A stretch of 64,000 bases of DNA from assembly GCF_022370635.2 (NCBI RefSeq), contig NZ_CP092362.2, positions 3,596,001 to 3,660,000 on the forward strand, read 5' to 3'. The stretch comes from Mycolicibacterium crocinum (GTDB lineage Bacteria; Actinomycetota; Actinomycetes; Mycobacteriales; Mycobacteriaceae). The position numbers were made by a program, and so were the translations under genes. This document shows positions 15,150-22,865 of the stretch, piece after piece; position 1 is the stretch's first letter, and each line of letters starts with the position of its first letter. The notes beneath the pieces are model-generated. The model was not told the DNA's origin. It saw only the letters and a program-made list of their open reading frames with translations, and did not search any database.

Positions 15150-15956
15150 CTACACCCGGGTCGGCTCGGGCCTCGGCGCGGCGAGCAGCGCCACGTCGTC
15201 GTAACGCTGGTGCACATAGGGCAGCAGCCACTCGGCAGGCACTCGTTCGGCGATCCGGCCCACCTGCACGGTGCGCCGACGGCCCCAGGTGATCGACTTG
15301 ATCTCCCGCACAACGATATCGGCCACCGGATCCAGCGGCGACTCCCCCAGCTCGACAGTACCGTCGATGTTTTCCAGCACCTCATAGTGCCGGTGGTATT
15401 CGCCGTACACCAGATGCGGGTCGGTGATGCCGTCGCCGTCCGGGGCGCGCAGGAACTTGAAGTAGAACTCGGTGTTCATCTGGTCGGGCGGCAACTCGGC
15501 CGGCCCGGTGACGCGACCGCGCACGGTGATGAGCGGATAGCCCAGCCGGGCAACGGTGGCGGTGACGACGTCAGCGTCGCGGTCGACACGGATGTCGGCC
15601 AGTTTCTTCGGCTCGCCGAACGTCTCCCGTCCGCCGGTGACGGACTGCTCGGTGGACTGCGGCATGAACAGCGGGTAGTCGCCTTCGACATCGCCATGAC
15701 GGGCCGTCACCGAGAACACCGCCGATCCGAAGGGTGGCCTGCCGTCGATCTGCACCCGCTGCAGCGAGATTCGCACCAGGGGCTCGGCCGCCGGTTCCAG
15801 CGGCTTGGGCAGTACCGCGGCGACGATGTCCGGATCGGTGAGGTACGTGACCGTGACGGCCTCGGTGGCGATGGGCGCCTTGGTGGCGTCGATCTCGTGG
15901 TCCACGCGTGCCTCCGGCGGACGCGGGCCGTAGCGAATCTCGTTGGCGCTCATCAC
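15150..15956 (-). CDS. Acetoacetate decarboxylase (ADC) family protein
   Basis: 268 residues. The ADC signature 'GRETFGEPKKLADI' (109-122) contains the adjacent lysines K117-K118, one of which forms the Schiff base in acetoacetate decarboxylase, and the preceding Arg-Glu. 'GDYPLFMP' and 'MNTEFYFKFLRAPDG' are also typical. Family members range from true decarboxylases to Schiff-base aldolase/dehydratases. The overlap with the SDR gene upstream (4 nt, ATGA type) couples the two. In the operon it may cleave or dehydrate a beta-keto acid made by the SDR. That role is inferred. Confidence 0.85.
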   Translation of the reverse strand: MMSANEIRYGPRPPEARVDHEIDATKAPIATEAVTVTYLTDPDIVAAVLPKPLEPAAEPLVRISLQRVQIDGRPPFGSAVFSVTARHGDVEGDYPLFMPQSTEQSVTGGRETFGEPKKLADIRVDRDADVVTATVARLGYPLITVRGRVTGPAELPPDQMNTEFYFKFLRAPDGDGITDPHLVYGEYHRHYEVLENIDGTVELGESPLDPVADIVVREIKSITWGRRRTVQVGRIAERVPAEWLLPYVHQRYDDVALLAAPRPEPTRV

Positions 15957-16903
15957 TTTCCTCCTTCGGTTGCCGCTGTCTTCGCGGCGCTCTTGCCGAG
16001 AACGTCGACGAGGTAGTCGGGCTCGCCGCGGGTGATGATCGACGCCGCCTTTTTGCTCACCACGTCATCCGACGGAGCGGGCGGCCCCATCATCCAGAAG
16101 CGGTCCGCCCGAATTCCCTCGACGACCTGTTCGGCGACGGTCTCCAGCGGCGTGAATTCGATGTGTACGCCTGCGGATTCGAAGCGGTCCACCACTCGCG
16201 CCAGTGTCTGATCGGGGGTGCGGCGTTCCTGAGTGGCCGCGTACTGCTGCGGGCGATGCCGCCACGACTCCCAGATACCGGTATTCAAGAAGCCGCCCGG
16301 GAACAGCACGTGCGCCCGCACACCGGTGCCCGTCATTTCCAGGTGCGTGTAGAGACTTTCGGTGAGGCACAGCACGGCGGCCTTGGTCATCGGATACACG
16401 GCAGTGGCCGGCCCGCCCATCGCACCGCGAGCGATCGGCGCGAATCCCCCATTGCCCGAGCAGGTGTTGACCACGTGGCCTTCACCCTGTTCGAGCAGGA
16501 TCGGCACGAACGCCTTGATGCCGTGGATGACGCCGCGGACATTGACGTCGATGCCCCAGCGCCAGTCGGCGAGGTCGTGTTCCCACATGTACCCCTCGGA
16601 GACCGCACCGGTGCCGGCGTTGTTGCACACCAGATGCACGGCGCCGAAGCGATCGAGCGCCTGCTTGGCGAGCGCCTCCACCGAGGAGTAGTCGGTCACG
16701 TCGGTGACCACACCGATCGCCTCGATGCCCTCGTCCGTCAACGCTCGGGTTGCCTCGTCGAGGGGATCCGGGAGGACGTCGGCCAGCACCACCTTCATGC
16801 CTTCTTGGCCGAACCGTCTGCCCATCGCGCGGCCGATCCCGCCCGCACCCCCGGTCACGACGGCGACGTTGCCTCGTAGGTCGTTCATTGTGGGCATCGT
16901 CAC
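15953..16903 (-). CDS. Short-chain dehydrogenase/reductase (SDR)
   Basis: 316 residues, first gene of the operon. The classical SDR layout is present: TGGAGGIG nucleotide site (17-24), 'ADVL' with Asp42 after beta-2, 'CNNAGTGA' (93-100), and active-site S149, Y170-x3-K174. The acidic residue after beta-2 favours NAD(H). The extra C-terminal 90 residues ('HIEFTPLETVAEQVVEGIRADRFWMM' onwards) are longer than in a minimal 250-residue SDR and resemble cyclohexanol/hydroxysteroid-type SDRs of actinobacteria. The start ATG (MTMPTMNDL) has in-frame alternatives at codons 3 and 6. Confidence 0.92.
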   Translation of the reverse strand: MTMPTMNDLRGNVAVVTGGAGGIGRAMGRRFGQEGMKVVLADVLPDPLDEATRALTDEGIEAIGVVTDVTDYSSVEALAKQALDRFGAVHLVCNNAGTGAVSEGYMWEHDLADWRWGIDVNVRGVIHGIKAFVPILLEQGEGHVVNTCSGNGGFAPIARGAMGGPATAVYPMTKAAVLCLTESLYTHLEMTGTGVRAHVLFPGGFLNTGIWESWRHRPQQYAATQERRTPDQTLARVVDRFESAGVHIEFTPLETVAEQVVEGIRADRFWMMGPPAPSDDVVSKKAASIITRGEPDYLVDVLGKSAAKTAATEGGK

Positions 16904-16946
16904 ATGGTCGCGTATAACACCGCAACAAGTCGCACTATGCGACCAT
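16904..16946. promoter_or_regulatory. Repeated half-sites in the SDR/IclR divergent promoter (probable IclR operator)
   Basis: The 49-bp interval holds a compact palindrome GTCGCA-CTA-TGCGAC (16929-16943). An outer inverted repeat joins ATGGTCGCGTA (16904-16914) to TATGCGACCAT (16936-16946) with one mismatch. Three GTCGC half-sites in so short a region between an IclR gene and its neighbour point to regulator binding over both start regions. Confidence 0.7.
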
Positions 16947-16952
16947 CAGCAG

Positions 16953-17831
16953 ATGCCGCCCCGCCCATCTCCGCAGACCGCGCGGGTGGTGAACCTGTTC
17001 GAGCACCTGGCCGGCGACGGGAGCCAGGGCCTGACGCTGGCTGAGGTCTCGCGTCACTTGAGCGTGCACAAAGCCAGCTGCCACTCGATGCTGTCGGAGC
17101 TTCTGCAGGCCGGCTGGCTGCTGCGTGACCCGGTTCGCAAGACGTATCACCTGGGTCCCGCGCTGGTCCGCCTCGGACGGGAGGCGGCCGGGCACTATCC
17201 GGCGCTGGCGCTGGCGCGGTCCGCGATGGTCGAGCTGTCGGCGACGACGGGTGCGCATTGCGTCGCGTTCTCGGTCGGCGACGACTACTCCACCGTCGTC
17301 GACCAAGTCCGAAGCCGGCTCGGCGGCGGTCACCCGATGCCGATCGGTACGCAGTTTCCGCATCGCCCGCCGTACGGCACGTCGACGGTCGCCTGGGCCG
17401 GCGCGCAGGCTCGCGATCGTTGGCTGGCTGCCTTGCCCGAGGATGTGCGCGACCGCTACCGCCAAGCCATTGCCGCCACCGCGAGCCGCGGTTATGCCGT
17501 CGGCCTTCACCTTCTGCCGGACCTACGTCTGCAGGAGCTGGCGTTGATCGTGCGAAGCGCCGAAGTGCGCTCCACCCGGCTCAGCGAGCTGGCGCAGGCG
17601 TTGACCGACGAGCTGATTCACCAGGAGGAGTGGCTGCCCGTCAGCGTGGAGCCGGACGGCACCTATGACGTGAGCCATATCGACTCCCCGATCCTGCAGC
17701 CGGATTCACGAATTGCCTTGATGCTGAGCCTTGTTCCAAGCGCCGAGCCGATGAGTGGTACCGACGTCATCCGCATGGGTGAGCAGCTTGCCGCAGTCAC
17801 CCGTGAACTCAGTGCGGCGTTGACTGAGTAA
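16953..17831 (+). CDS. IclR-family transcriptional regulator
   Basis: 292 residues from the ATG at 16953. An in-frame extension upstream would run antisense into the SDR gene and across the operator and is rejected. The N-terminal winged helix ('TARVVNLFEHLAGDGSQGLTLAEVSRHLSVHKASCHSMLSELLQAGWLLRD', about 8-60) and 'YHLGPALVRLGREA' are the IclR pattern, and the GAF-like effector domain follows ('HCVAFSVGDDYSTVVDQV'). IclR proteins commonly control adjacent aromatic or acyl-CoA catabolic operons. Here the divergent six-gene operon is the obvious target. No ribosome site is evident, so the transcript may be leaderless. Confidence 0.9.
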   Translation: MPPRPSPQTARVVNLFEHLAGDGSQGLTLAEVSRHLSVHKASCHSMLSELLQAGWLLRDPVRKTYHLGPALVRLGREAAGHYPALALARSAMVELSATTGAHCVAFSVGDDYSTVVDQVRSRLGGGHPMPIGTQFPHRPPYGTSTVAWAGAQARDRWLAALPEDVRDRYRQAIAATASRGYAVGLHLLPDLRLQELALIVRSAEVRSTRLSELAQALTDELIHQEEWLPVSVEPDGTYDVSHIDSPILQPDSRIALMLSLVPSAEPMSGTDVIRMGEQLAAVTRELSAALTE

Positions 17832-17950
17832 CCGCTGCATCGGCGTCCCAGTTCCGAACCGGCACCGAACCTGATGACTTTGGACCCTGACGCTTTGGTT
17901 GCGTGCGGCGAAGGCTTCGATTCATAACCGTCTCCACGGGAGGTGAAACG

Positions 17951-18433
17951 GTGTTGACGCTCGAGTCACGGGTGACGGTTCCGGGTCTGACCGGAGCCGA
18001 GATCACGACCTTTCTGTCTGAGTGCACTGACGCGGGATATCAACAGTGGTGGCCCGGCGTGCACCTGCATCTGCACTCCCTCACTGCGGGCGGAGGTGCC
18101 CACCTCGGTGATGAGATCTTCATGGACGAGTTCATCGGTACCCGGCGACTCCGCATGACTGCTGTGGTTGTCGAAGCAGAACCCGGCCGAAAGATCATGT
18201 GGCAGATGAAGAAAGGCATTCGTCTCCCGGCCTGGCTGACGATCGAGGTGGTCGATCACCCCGGAAGTGTCGACGTCCGCCACACCATCACCGCCGGCTG
18301 GGCGGGAGCAGGACGCGTGCTCGACCCGCTCTTGCGGCTCTACTTTTCACCGTCATTCGCCGCAGCGATGGACAAGCATGTTCACACCGAATTTCCGCTG
18401 ATCCGCGACCGCCTGCACGCGGCCACCGATTAA
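17951..18433 (+). CDS. SRPBCC (START-like) domain protein
   Basis: 160 residues from GTG 17951, selected because GGGAGGTG ends 5 nt upstream. The helix-grip pattern is seen: an N-terminal strand 'LESRVTVPGLTGAEI', then 'DAGYQQWWPGVHLHLHSL', 'GDEIFMDEFIGTRRLRMTAVVVEAEPGRKIMWQMK', and a long C-terminal helix with 'FAAAMDKHVHTEFPLIRDRLH'. The family binds hydrophobic ligands in a closed cavity. First of three closely spaced genes (20-nt gap, then 1-nt overlap) ending in a TudS-like protein, which suggests one functional unit. The ligand is unknown. Confidence 0.75.
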   Translation: MLTLESRVTVPGLTGAEITTFLSECTDAGYQQWWPGVHLHLHSLTAGGGAHLGDEIFMDEFIGTRRLRMTAVVVEAEPGRKIMWQMKKGIRLPAWLTIEVVDHPGSVDVRHTITAGWAGAGRVLDPLLRLYFSPSFAAAMDKHVHTEFPLIRDRLHAATD

Positions 18434-18453
18434 CACCGAGGGAAGGAATCAAC

Positions 18454-18741
18454 ATGAACCGCGAAGTGTGCAAATTCTTTTCAGGCTCGTTCGCCGCACT
18501 GGGTTACGCGCACGCAGCGTACGCAGTGGCAACGGCCCGCGGCATCATCAACGAACCGATCTTCCTCGGACGACGGTGGGGCGTCGGCTTCATGTGGTCC
18601 GAGGCCGCCGTCTACTCCGCGCTGGCCGTAGCCCTCGGCTACGCGGGCTGGGGCGGGAAAACCCAAGAGCAACAGGTGAATATCCAAAGCAGCCAACCCA
18701 CTGCCGTGCCCAAGACGGCACCGCCGGTATCCGTTGACTGA
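18454..18741 (+). CDS. Small two-helix membrane protein of unknown function
   Basis: 95 residues from the ATG at 18454 with GGGAAGGA 6 nt upstream. Two hydrophobic segments are visible (about 12-32 'FAALGYAHAAYAVATARGII' and 45-65 'VGFMWSEAAVYSALAVALGYAGW'), with a short loop and a polar Gln/Ser/Pro-rich tail. The stop overlaps the next start by one nt (TGATG). No family is recognised. Position between an SRPBCC protein and a desulfidase-like protein suggests it anchors or partners them at the membrane, which is an inference from context only. Confidence 0.65.
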   Translation: MNREVCKFFSGSFAALGYAHAAYAVATARGIINEPIFLGRRWGVGFMWSEAAVYSALAVALGYAGWGGKTQEQQVNIQSSQPTAVPKTAPPVSVD

Positions 18742-19457
18742 TGTTCGGCGGCCCCGACCCGGCCCGGCTGTTGCTTGACCGACTCCACGATCCGCGGAGC
18801 CGCCGCGTGGTTCTAATATCGCACTGCCTACTGAATCAGAACACTCGCTACGCAGGTGGCGCGTCGCGCCCCGGGGTGGTGGCCGAGCTTGTCGAGGAAC
18901 TCGTAGACGCCGGCTACGGCATCCGTCAGCTTCCGTGTCCCGAAAGGCTCGCGTGGGGTGGCGTACTCAAACGTCGCAGCCTGTTGCTCTACCACTCGAA
19001 GGGCGGCCCGCTGTACCCCGTCCGCAGTGTCTTGCTCAGTGCGTTCGTGTGGTGGACGAAGATCGCGTACCGACGACTGGCCCGGCAGGTGGCACGCGAC
19101 GTGATCGATTATCACCGCGCCGGGATCACCGTCGGCGGCATTGTCGGTATCGGTGCCTCACCGTCGTGCGGCGTCACGACCACCCTCGACCTTCGCGCGT
19201 CGCTGGAAGTCGTGGCAACCTGCCCGGCAGCCGAGCTGACGCGAGATGTGATGAACGAACGTGCAGTTCTGAACTGCCGCCGCCCCGGGGCGGGTCTGTT
19301 CATCGAGTCGTTGGACCGAGAACTGCAGCGCCGCAAGGCGAATCTACCGGCTCGCGAGCATGACCTCGCGGCAGAACTGCGCGGTGAACGACAGACGGTG
19401 CTGGCCGGCCCGCCGCCCAAGACACTGGGCGATCGTGGTCACCAGATGACCACCTGA
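18741..19457 (+). CDS. TudS/DUF523-like putative desulfidase
   Basis: 238 residues. The three-cysteine pattern of DUF523/TudS (2-thiouracil desulfidase) proteins is present: C29 in 'SHCLLNQNTRY', C66 in 'LPCPERLAWGG' with conserved Glu68, and C143 in 'IGASPSCGV'. In TudS these cysteines hold a [4Fe-4S] cluster with one open iron site that takes sulfur from thiouracil. Between motifs 2 and 3 there is an unusual aromatic, hydrophobic segment ('LYPVRSVLLSAFVWWTKIAYRRL') not needed for the cluster. Terminal gene of the three-gene operon. Its end overlaps the convergent permease by 19 nt. The true substrate is unknown. Confidence 0.75.
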   Translation: MFGGPDPARLLLDRLHDPRSRRVVLISHCLLNQNTRYAGGASRPGVVAELVEELVDAGYGIRQLPCPERLAWGGVLKRRSLLLYHSKGGPLYPVRSVLLSAFVWWTKIAYRRLARQVARDVIDYHRAGITVGGIVGIGASPSCGVTTTLDLRASLEVVATCPAAELTRDVMNERAVLNCRRPGAGLFIESLDRELQRRKANLPAREHDLAAELRGERQTVLAGPPPKTLGDRGHQMTT

Positions 19458-20659
19458 ACGGTGATGGTTCCCAGGCACAGCAGGACACCCAAGTACGGAA
19501 CCGCCACCGGGACACTCATGAATCCGCCATGCGTACGGTGGCGTCGCTTGATGACGATCAGCGACGCGTTCACCAAAGTGAAAATGGCGAGAACCAGCAG
19601 GCTGGTCAGCTGCGCCAAGGCCACCAGTGGCAGGACCACAGTGCCGACGATCATGGCGGCGACGATGACGAGGGTCGCTGTCACCGGTGTTTGAAACGAC
19701 CGGTGGACGAGACCAAACCTGCTGTGAATCCAGCCCTCTTTGGCCAATCCATAGAGGGTCCGGGAACCCATGATGACCTGGACGATAACCCCGTTGATCG
19801 CAGCGATCATGCCGATCACACTGAGGAACACTCCGTGGCTCACGCCGCTTCGCTCGATCACCAGCGTGAGTGGTGCGTCGCTGGCCGCCAATTCGGCCGG
19901 AGGAACCAAGGTCGTCGAAACGACGACGACGAGCAGGTACAAGACGGTCGACGCCAGCAGAGCGAACAAGATGGCCAGCGGCATCGTGCGACTCGGGTTG
20001 CGGGCTTCTTCGGCCACGTTGACCATGTCCTCGAATCCGATGAACGCGTAGAACGCCAAGAATGCGCCGGCGACGACACCACCGAGGCCCACCGCGGGAT
20101 CGATGGCAACGAGCGAGCCGACGTCGAGATGCGTGAAGGCCTTTCGGCCGAACCAGATCACCAGCAGTAAACCGAGGACCTCCAACCCGGTGAGCAGCGC
20201 TGCCATTATCGCCGATTCGCCGATTCCCTTGATCGCGATGGCGCCGAGTACGACGAGCAGGCCCAAACTGCCTGCCATTGTCGGAACGGAAATGAACGAG
20301 TTCAAATATCCCGCGAAGCCCTGCGCCAACGCGGCTGCAGACGCGACCCCGCCACCGACCATCGTCAGGCCGATCACCGTCGAGAGCCAGCGCTTTCCGA
20401 ATGCTCGATGCAGGTAGACCGAGACGCTGGCGCTCACCGGATAGCGGCCGGCCAATTCCATGTACGACAACGCAGTCACCGTGGCAGTGACCATTGCCAT
20501 GAGGAAAGCCAGCGTCGTGCTCGCACCAGCGAAGCCAGCCACCTTGCCGATGAGCACGTAGATGCCCGCCCCGAGGATATTGCCGAGCCCGTACAGAGCG
20601 ACAGTCGGCAAGCCGAGGGTCCGGTTCAGCCGGCCGCCACCTGCAGAGGTGTCCTTCAC
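19439..20659 (-). CDS. APC-superfamily amino-acid permease (2)
   Basis: 406 residues from GTG 20659, shorter than the 490-residue permease earlier in the window, consistent with about 11-12 segments and short termini. 'LGLPTVALYGLGNILGAGIYVLIGKVAG' is the APC TM1 signature (GxGhxxGxGIYxxhG). After TM6, 'FIGFEDMVNVAEEARNPSRTMPLAI' is the conserved block. The closest general type is the amino-acid/cationic permease subfamily with short chains. It lies downstream of a beta-propeller lipoprotein but is separated from it by a 12-bp inverted repeat, so co-transcription is uncertain. Confidence 0.9.
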   Translation of the reverse strand: MKDTSAGGGRLNRTLGLPTVALYGLGNILGAGIYVLIGKVAGFAGASTTLAFLMAMVTATVTALSYMELAGRYPVSASVSVYLHRAFGKRWLSTVIGLTMVGGGVASAAALAQGFAGYLNSFISVPTMAGSLGLLVVLGAIAIKGIGESAIMAALLTGLEVLGLLLVIWFGRKAFTHLDVGSLVAIDPAVGLGGVVAGAFLAFYAFIGFEDMVNVAEEARNPSRTMPLAILFALLASTVLYLLVVVVSTTLVPPAELAASDAPLTLVIERSGVSHGVFLSVIGMIAAINGVIVQVIMGSRTLYGLAKEGWIHSRFGLVHRSFQTPVTATLVIVAAMIVGTVVLPLVALAQLTSLLVLAIFTLVNASLIVIKRRHRTHGGFMSVPVAVPYLGVLLCLGTITVQVVIW

Positions 20660-20671
20660 GGGCGGATCGAA

Positions 20672-20727
20672 CCGACGACGGTGCGCACGGCCTCATGGTT
20701 GCACAATCTGCCCGCCACCGTCGTCGG
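20672..20727. repeat. 12-bp inverted repeat between lipoprotein and permease genes
   Basis: CCGACGACGGTG (20672-20683) and its exact complement (20716-20727) flank 32 nt. The repeat lies between the stop of the minus-strand lipoprotein gene and the permease start. It could be an operator for the permease or a processing/attenuation hairpin. No U-run follows, so a classical terminator is unlikely. Confidence 0.55.
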
Positions 20728-20740
20728 GTGCGGACCTGCC

Positions 20741-21760
20741 TCACCCGGCCGGCTCGAACTCCCAGAGCTCGGGAGAGCCATTGCGACCCTTGGCAATCGG
20801 GAAATAACTCCGATGGGTGGCCGGATCGACCGCGACTGAATGGGCGCCGTCGGCAAGATGGCCCGAGCCGCGCGGCGCGAGACGTCCGTGGTCGTCATCG
20901 AAAATACTGACGACACCGCTTTCGGCGGCAACGTAGATCCGTCTGGCGGCTGGGTCGTAGGCCAACACATCCGGTGACTCCCCCACACCGCGGTCATCTA
21001 TGATCGCTCGTGTGGTGAGGTCGACGGTCACCATGGCAGCATTGTCTTCACAGCCCACGAACATCACCTGATCGGTCACGTCGAGCGCCTCGCCGTGCGG
21101 GTGATCACAACCGGGCGTCGGAATGCGTTCTGTGACAGTGAAATTCGCCGGATCGATAAGCGATAAGTCGTTTCGACCTTGAACGGCGACGACCATCCGG
21201 TCGGCGGTGGAGTCGTAGACGATGTTTCCGACCTCGCCGCCTAGGGGGACGGTGCCCCGAATAGCACCGGTGTCGGCATCGGCCACCGTCTCGGTGCCCG
21301 CCGACTCGTTGGTCGTCCATACGGCGTGCCGGATCGGGTCATAAGCCAGCCCATCCGGATACGAATCCGTTGCAGCGCGAAACAAGACCCGCCCGGAGTC
21401 CACGTCGATGGCGACGAGTTGGTTACGACCCGTCGCCGTCGCGTACACCCGCCGCTTCTCGGGGACGACGAGCACACCGTGGACATCGGGCAGGTCCGGA
21501 AGAGTGCGAACCACAGCGTGGGTTCGAACATCGACATCGATCAGTTCGCCCGTGCCCATGTGGGCGATGAAGAGCCGGCCGCGATCACGATCGAGTGCGG
21601 TGTAGTCGAATCGCGCTGGGCCGCCCGTCAGCGCCGTCTCGAATACTCGCCGCAACGGCAGCGGACTCGAGTTCAACGAGGCCGAGCATGCAGCCACGAG
21701 CACGAGGCCGACCAGTCCCGCCACCGCTCGCCTGCGCGATCCCACGACACCATATTTCAC
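20741..21760 (-). CDS. YncE-like beta-propeller lipoprotein
   Basis: 339 residues. Lipoprotein signal peptide with lipobox L-V-A-A-C25 followed by Ser. The body has repeated blades of the YVTN/YncE type: 'RLFIAHMGTGELIDVDVRTHAVVRTL', 'RRVYATATGRNQLVAIDVDSGRVLF', 'MVVAVQGRNDLSLIDPANFTVTERI', 'VMFVGCEDNAAMVTVDLTTRAII', 'RRIYVAAESGVVSIFDDDHG'. About seven blades are expected for this length. Such periplasmic propellers act as binding scaffolds and have been linked to DNA or metal binding in YncE. The role here is unknown. It is downstream of and co-directional with an epimerase gene, 70 nt apart. Confidence 0.85.
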   Translation of the reverse strand: MKYGVVGSRRRAVAGLVGLVLVAACSASLNSSPLPLRRVFETALTGGPARFDYTALDRDRGRLFIAHMGTGELIDVDVRTHAVVRTLPDLPDVHGVLVVPEKRRVYATATGRNQLVAIDVDSGRVLFRAATDSYPDGLAYDPIRHAVWTTNESAGTETVADADTGAIRGTVPLGGEVGNIVYDSTADRMVVAVQGRNDLSLIDPANFTVTERIPTPGCDHPHGEALDVTDQVMFVGCEDNAAMVTVDLTTRAIIDDRGVGESPDVLAYDPAARRIYVAAESGVVSIFDDDHGRLAPRGSGHLADGAHSVAVDPATHRSYFPIAKGRNGSPELWEFEPAG

Positions 21761-21830
21761 GGCGGCGGCCCCGACAGCTACCCACCAGGCTCGGGACCCC
21801 CGTCAGTGTCGGGGACCGACTGATCCGAAG

Positions 21831-22814
21831 TCAGCTGACGGCATCGGCCAGCGCGGACAGCGTCTCAGCGGCGCTGTACTTGGGCTGCCAGCCGAGAAGA
21901 TCTCTGGCCCTGCTGGTGTCCATCACCGTCGATGCCCGGCCGGCATGCAACCACTCCAGCGCCGAAGGCGCGAACGGCAAGCGCGCCAACACCTCCGAGG
22001 TGGCCACCGCCGCGACGTGCGGCACCTTGATCGGCCTGGCACCCAGCGCCCGGCCGACGTCCGACATCGTCACCAGACCGTCGCCGGCGATGTTGTACGC
22101 CCCGGGGGGCGCTGTCGTGGTGGTCACCGCGAGGGCGATCGCCGACGCGACGTCATCGTGGTGCACCAACTGCACCGGTGTACCGGGATCGGGCATCGGC
22201 GGTTTGAGCACCGGCACTGCCTGAGTGAGTCGACGCACCGCGTCGGGCAGTTGATTCCACGGCATGGCCTCGGCCAGCGCGGGTGCCTTGGGACCGGCGA
22301 CGATGCAGGGCCGAAGGACATACACCTCCAAGGACGAACCCTCGGTGGCTTCGGCCAGCGCCTGCTCGCATGCGGCCTTCTGTTCGGAGTAGTAGTGCTC
22401 CGGCGTGCCACGAGTGGGAACGTCCTCAGTGATGGGCACCGGATTGTCTCGGTGGTAGCCGTACGCCGCCACCGATGAGGTGTACACGAGGCGGCGCGGC
22501 CCACCGGCCACCGTGGCCTCGAAGACGTTGCGTGTGCCGGCGAGGTTGATCCTGGCGCTCTCCTCCCGCGTGCCCATGATGATGAAGGCGAGGTGGACAA
22601 CCACGTCGACGTCTTTCACCAGAGCATCGACTGCTGCCCGGTCCAGAATGTCGCCCTGCCGGTACACCGTCTTGGTCCAGCCGCGGTCCGCCGGGTCGAA
22701 AGGTCGCCGGGCCATGCCGATGATCTGCGTGACATCGGGGTGCGCCTCGAGCGCCTCAATCGTGGAGATCCCGATCTCCCCGGTAGGTCCGGTGACTGCG
22801 ACGCGAAGTGCCAT
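21831..22814 (-). CDS. NAD-dependent epimerase/dehydratase (extended SDR)
   Basis: 327 residues. Rossmann motif 'VTGPTGEIG' (7-15, GxxGxxG form), 'DILDRAAVDALVKDVDVVVHLAF', catalytic Ser in 'YTSSVAAYG' (111-119), and Y142-x3-K146 in 'YYSEQK'. Near the C terminus 'LLGWQPKYSAAETLSALAD' is the typical extended-SDR ending. This subgroup (NmrA/UDP-glucose 4-epimerase-like proteins without clear nucleotide-sugar specificity) is abundant in mycobacteria. The substrate is not predictable. No obvious operon partner besides the lipoprotein downstream. Confidence 0.88.
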   Translation of the reverse strand: MALRVAVTGPTGEIGISTIEALEAHPDVTQIIGMARRPFDPADRGWTKTVYRQGDILDRAAVDALVKDVDVVVHLAFIIMGTREESARINLAGTRNVFEATVAGGPRRLVYTSSVAAYGYHRDNPVPITEDVPTRGTPEHYYSEQKAACEQALAEATEGSSLEVYVLRPCIVAGPKAPALAEAMPWNQLPDAVRRLTQAVPVLKPPMPDPGTPVQLVHHDDVASAIALAVTTTTAPPGAYNIAGDGLVTMSDVGRALGARPIKVPHVAAVATSEVLARLPFAPSALEWLHAGRASTVMDTSRARDLLGWQPKYSAAETLSALADAVS

Positions 22815-22865
22815 GGAGGTCGCTGTTCCCTGCTAGAGATAGGCCGAAACGGCTCTCGGTGCGGA

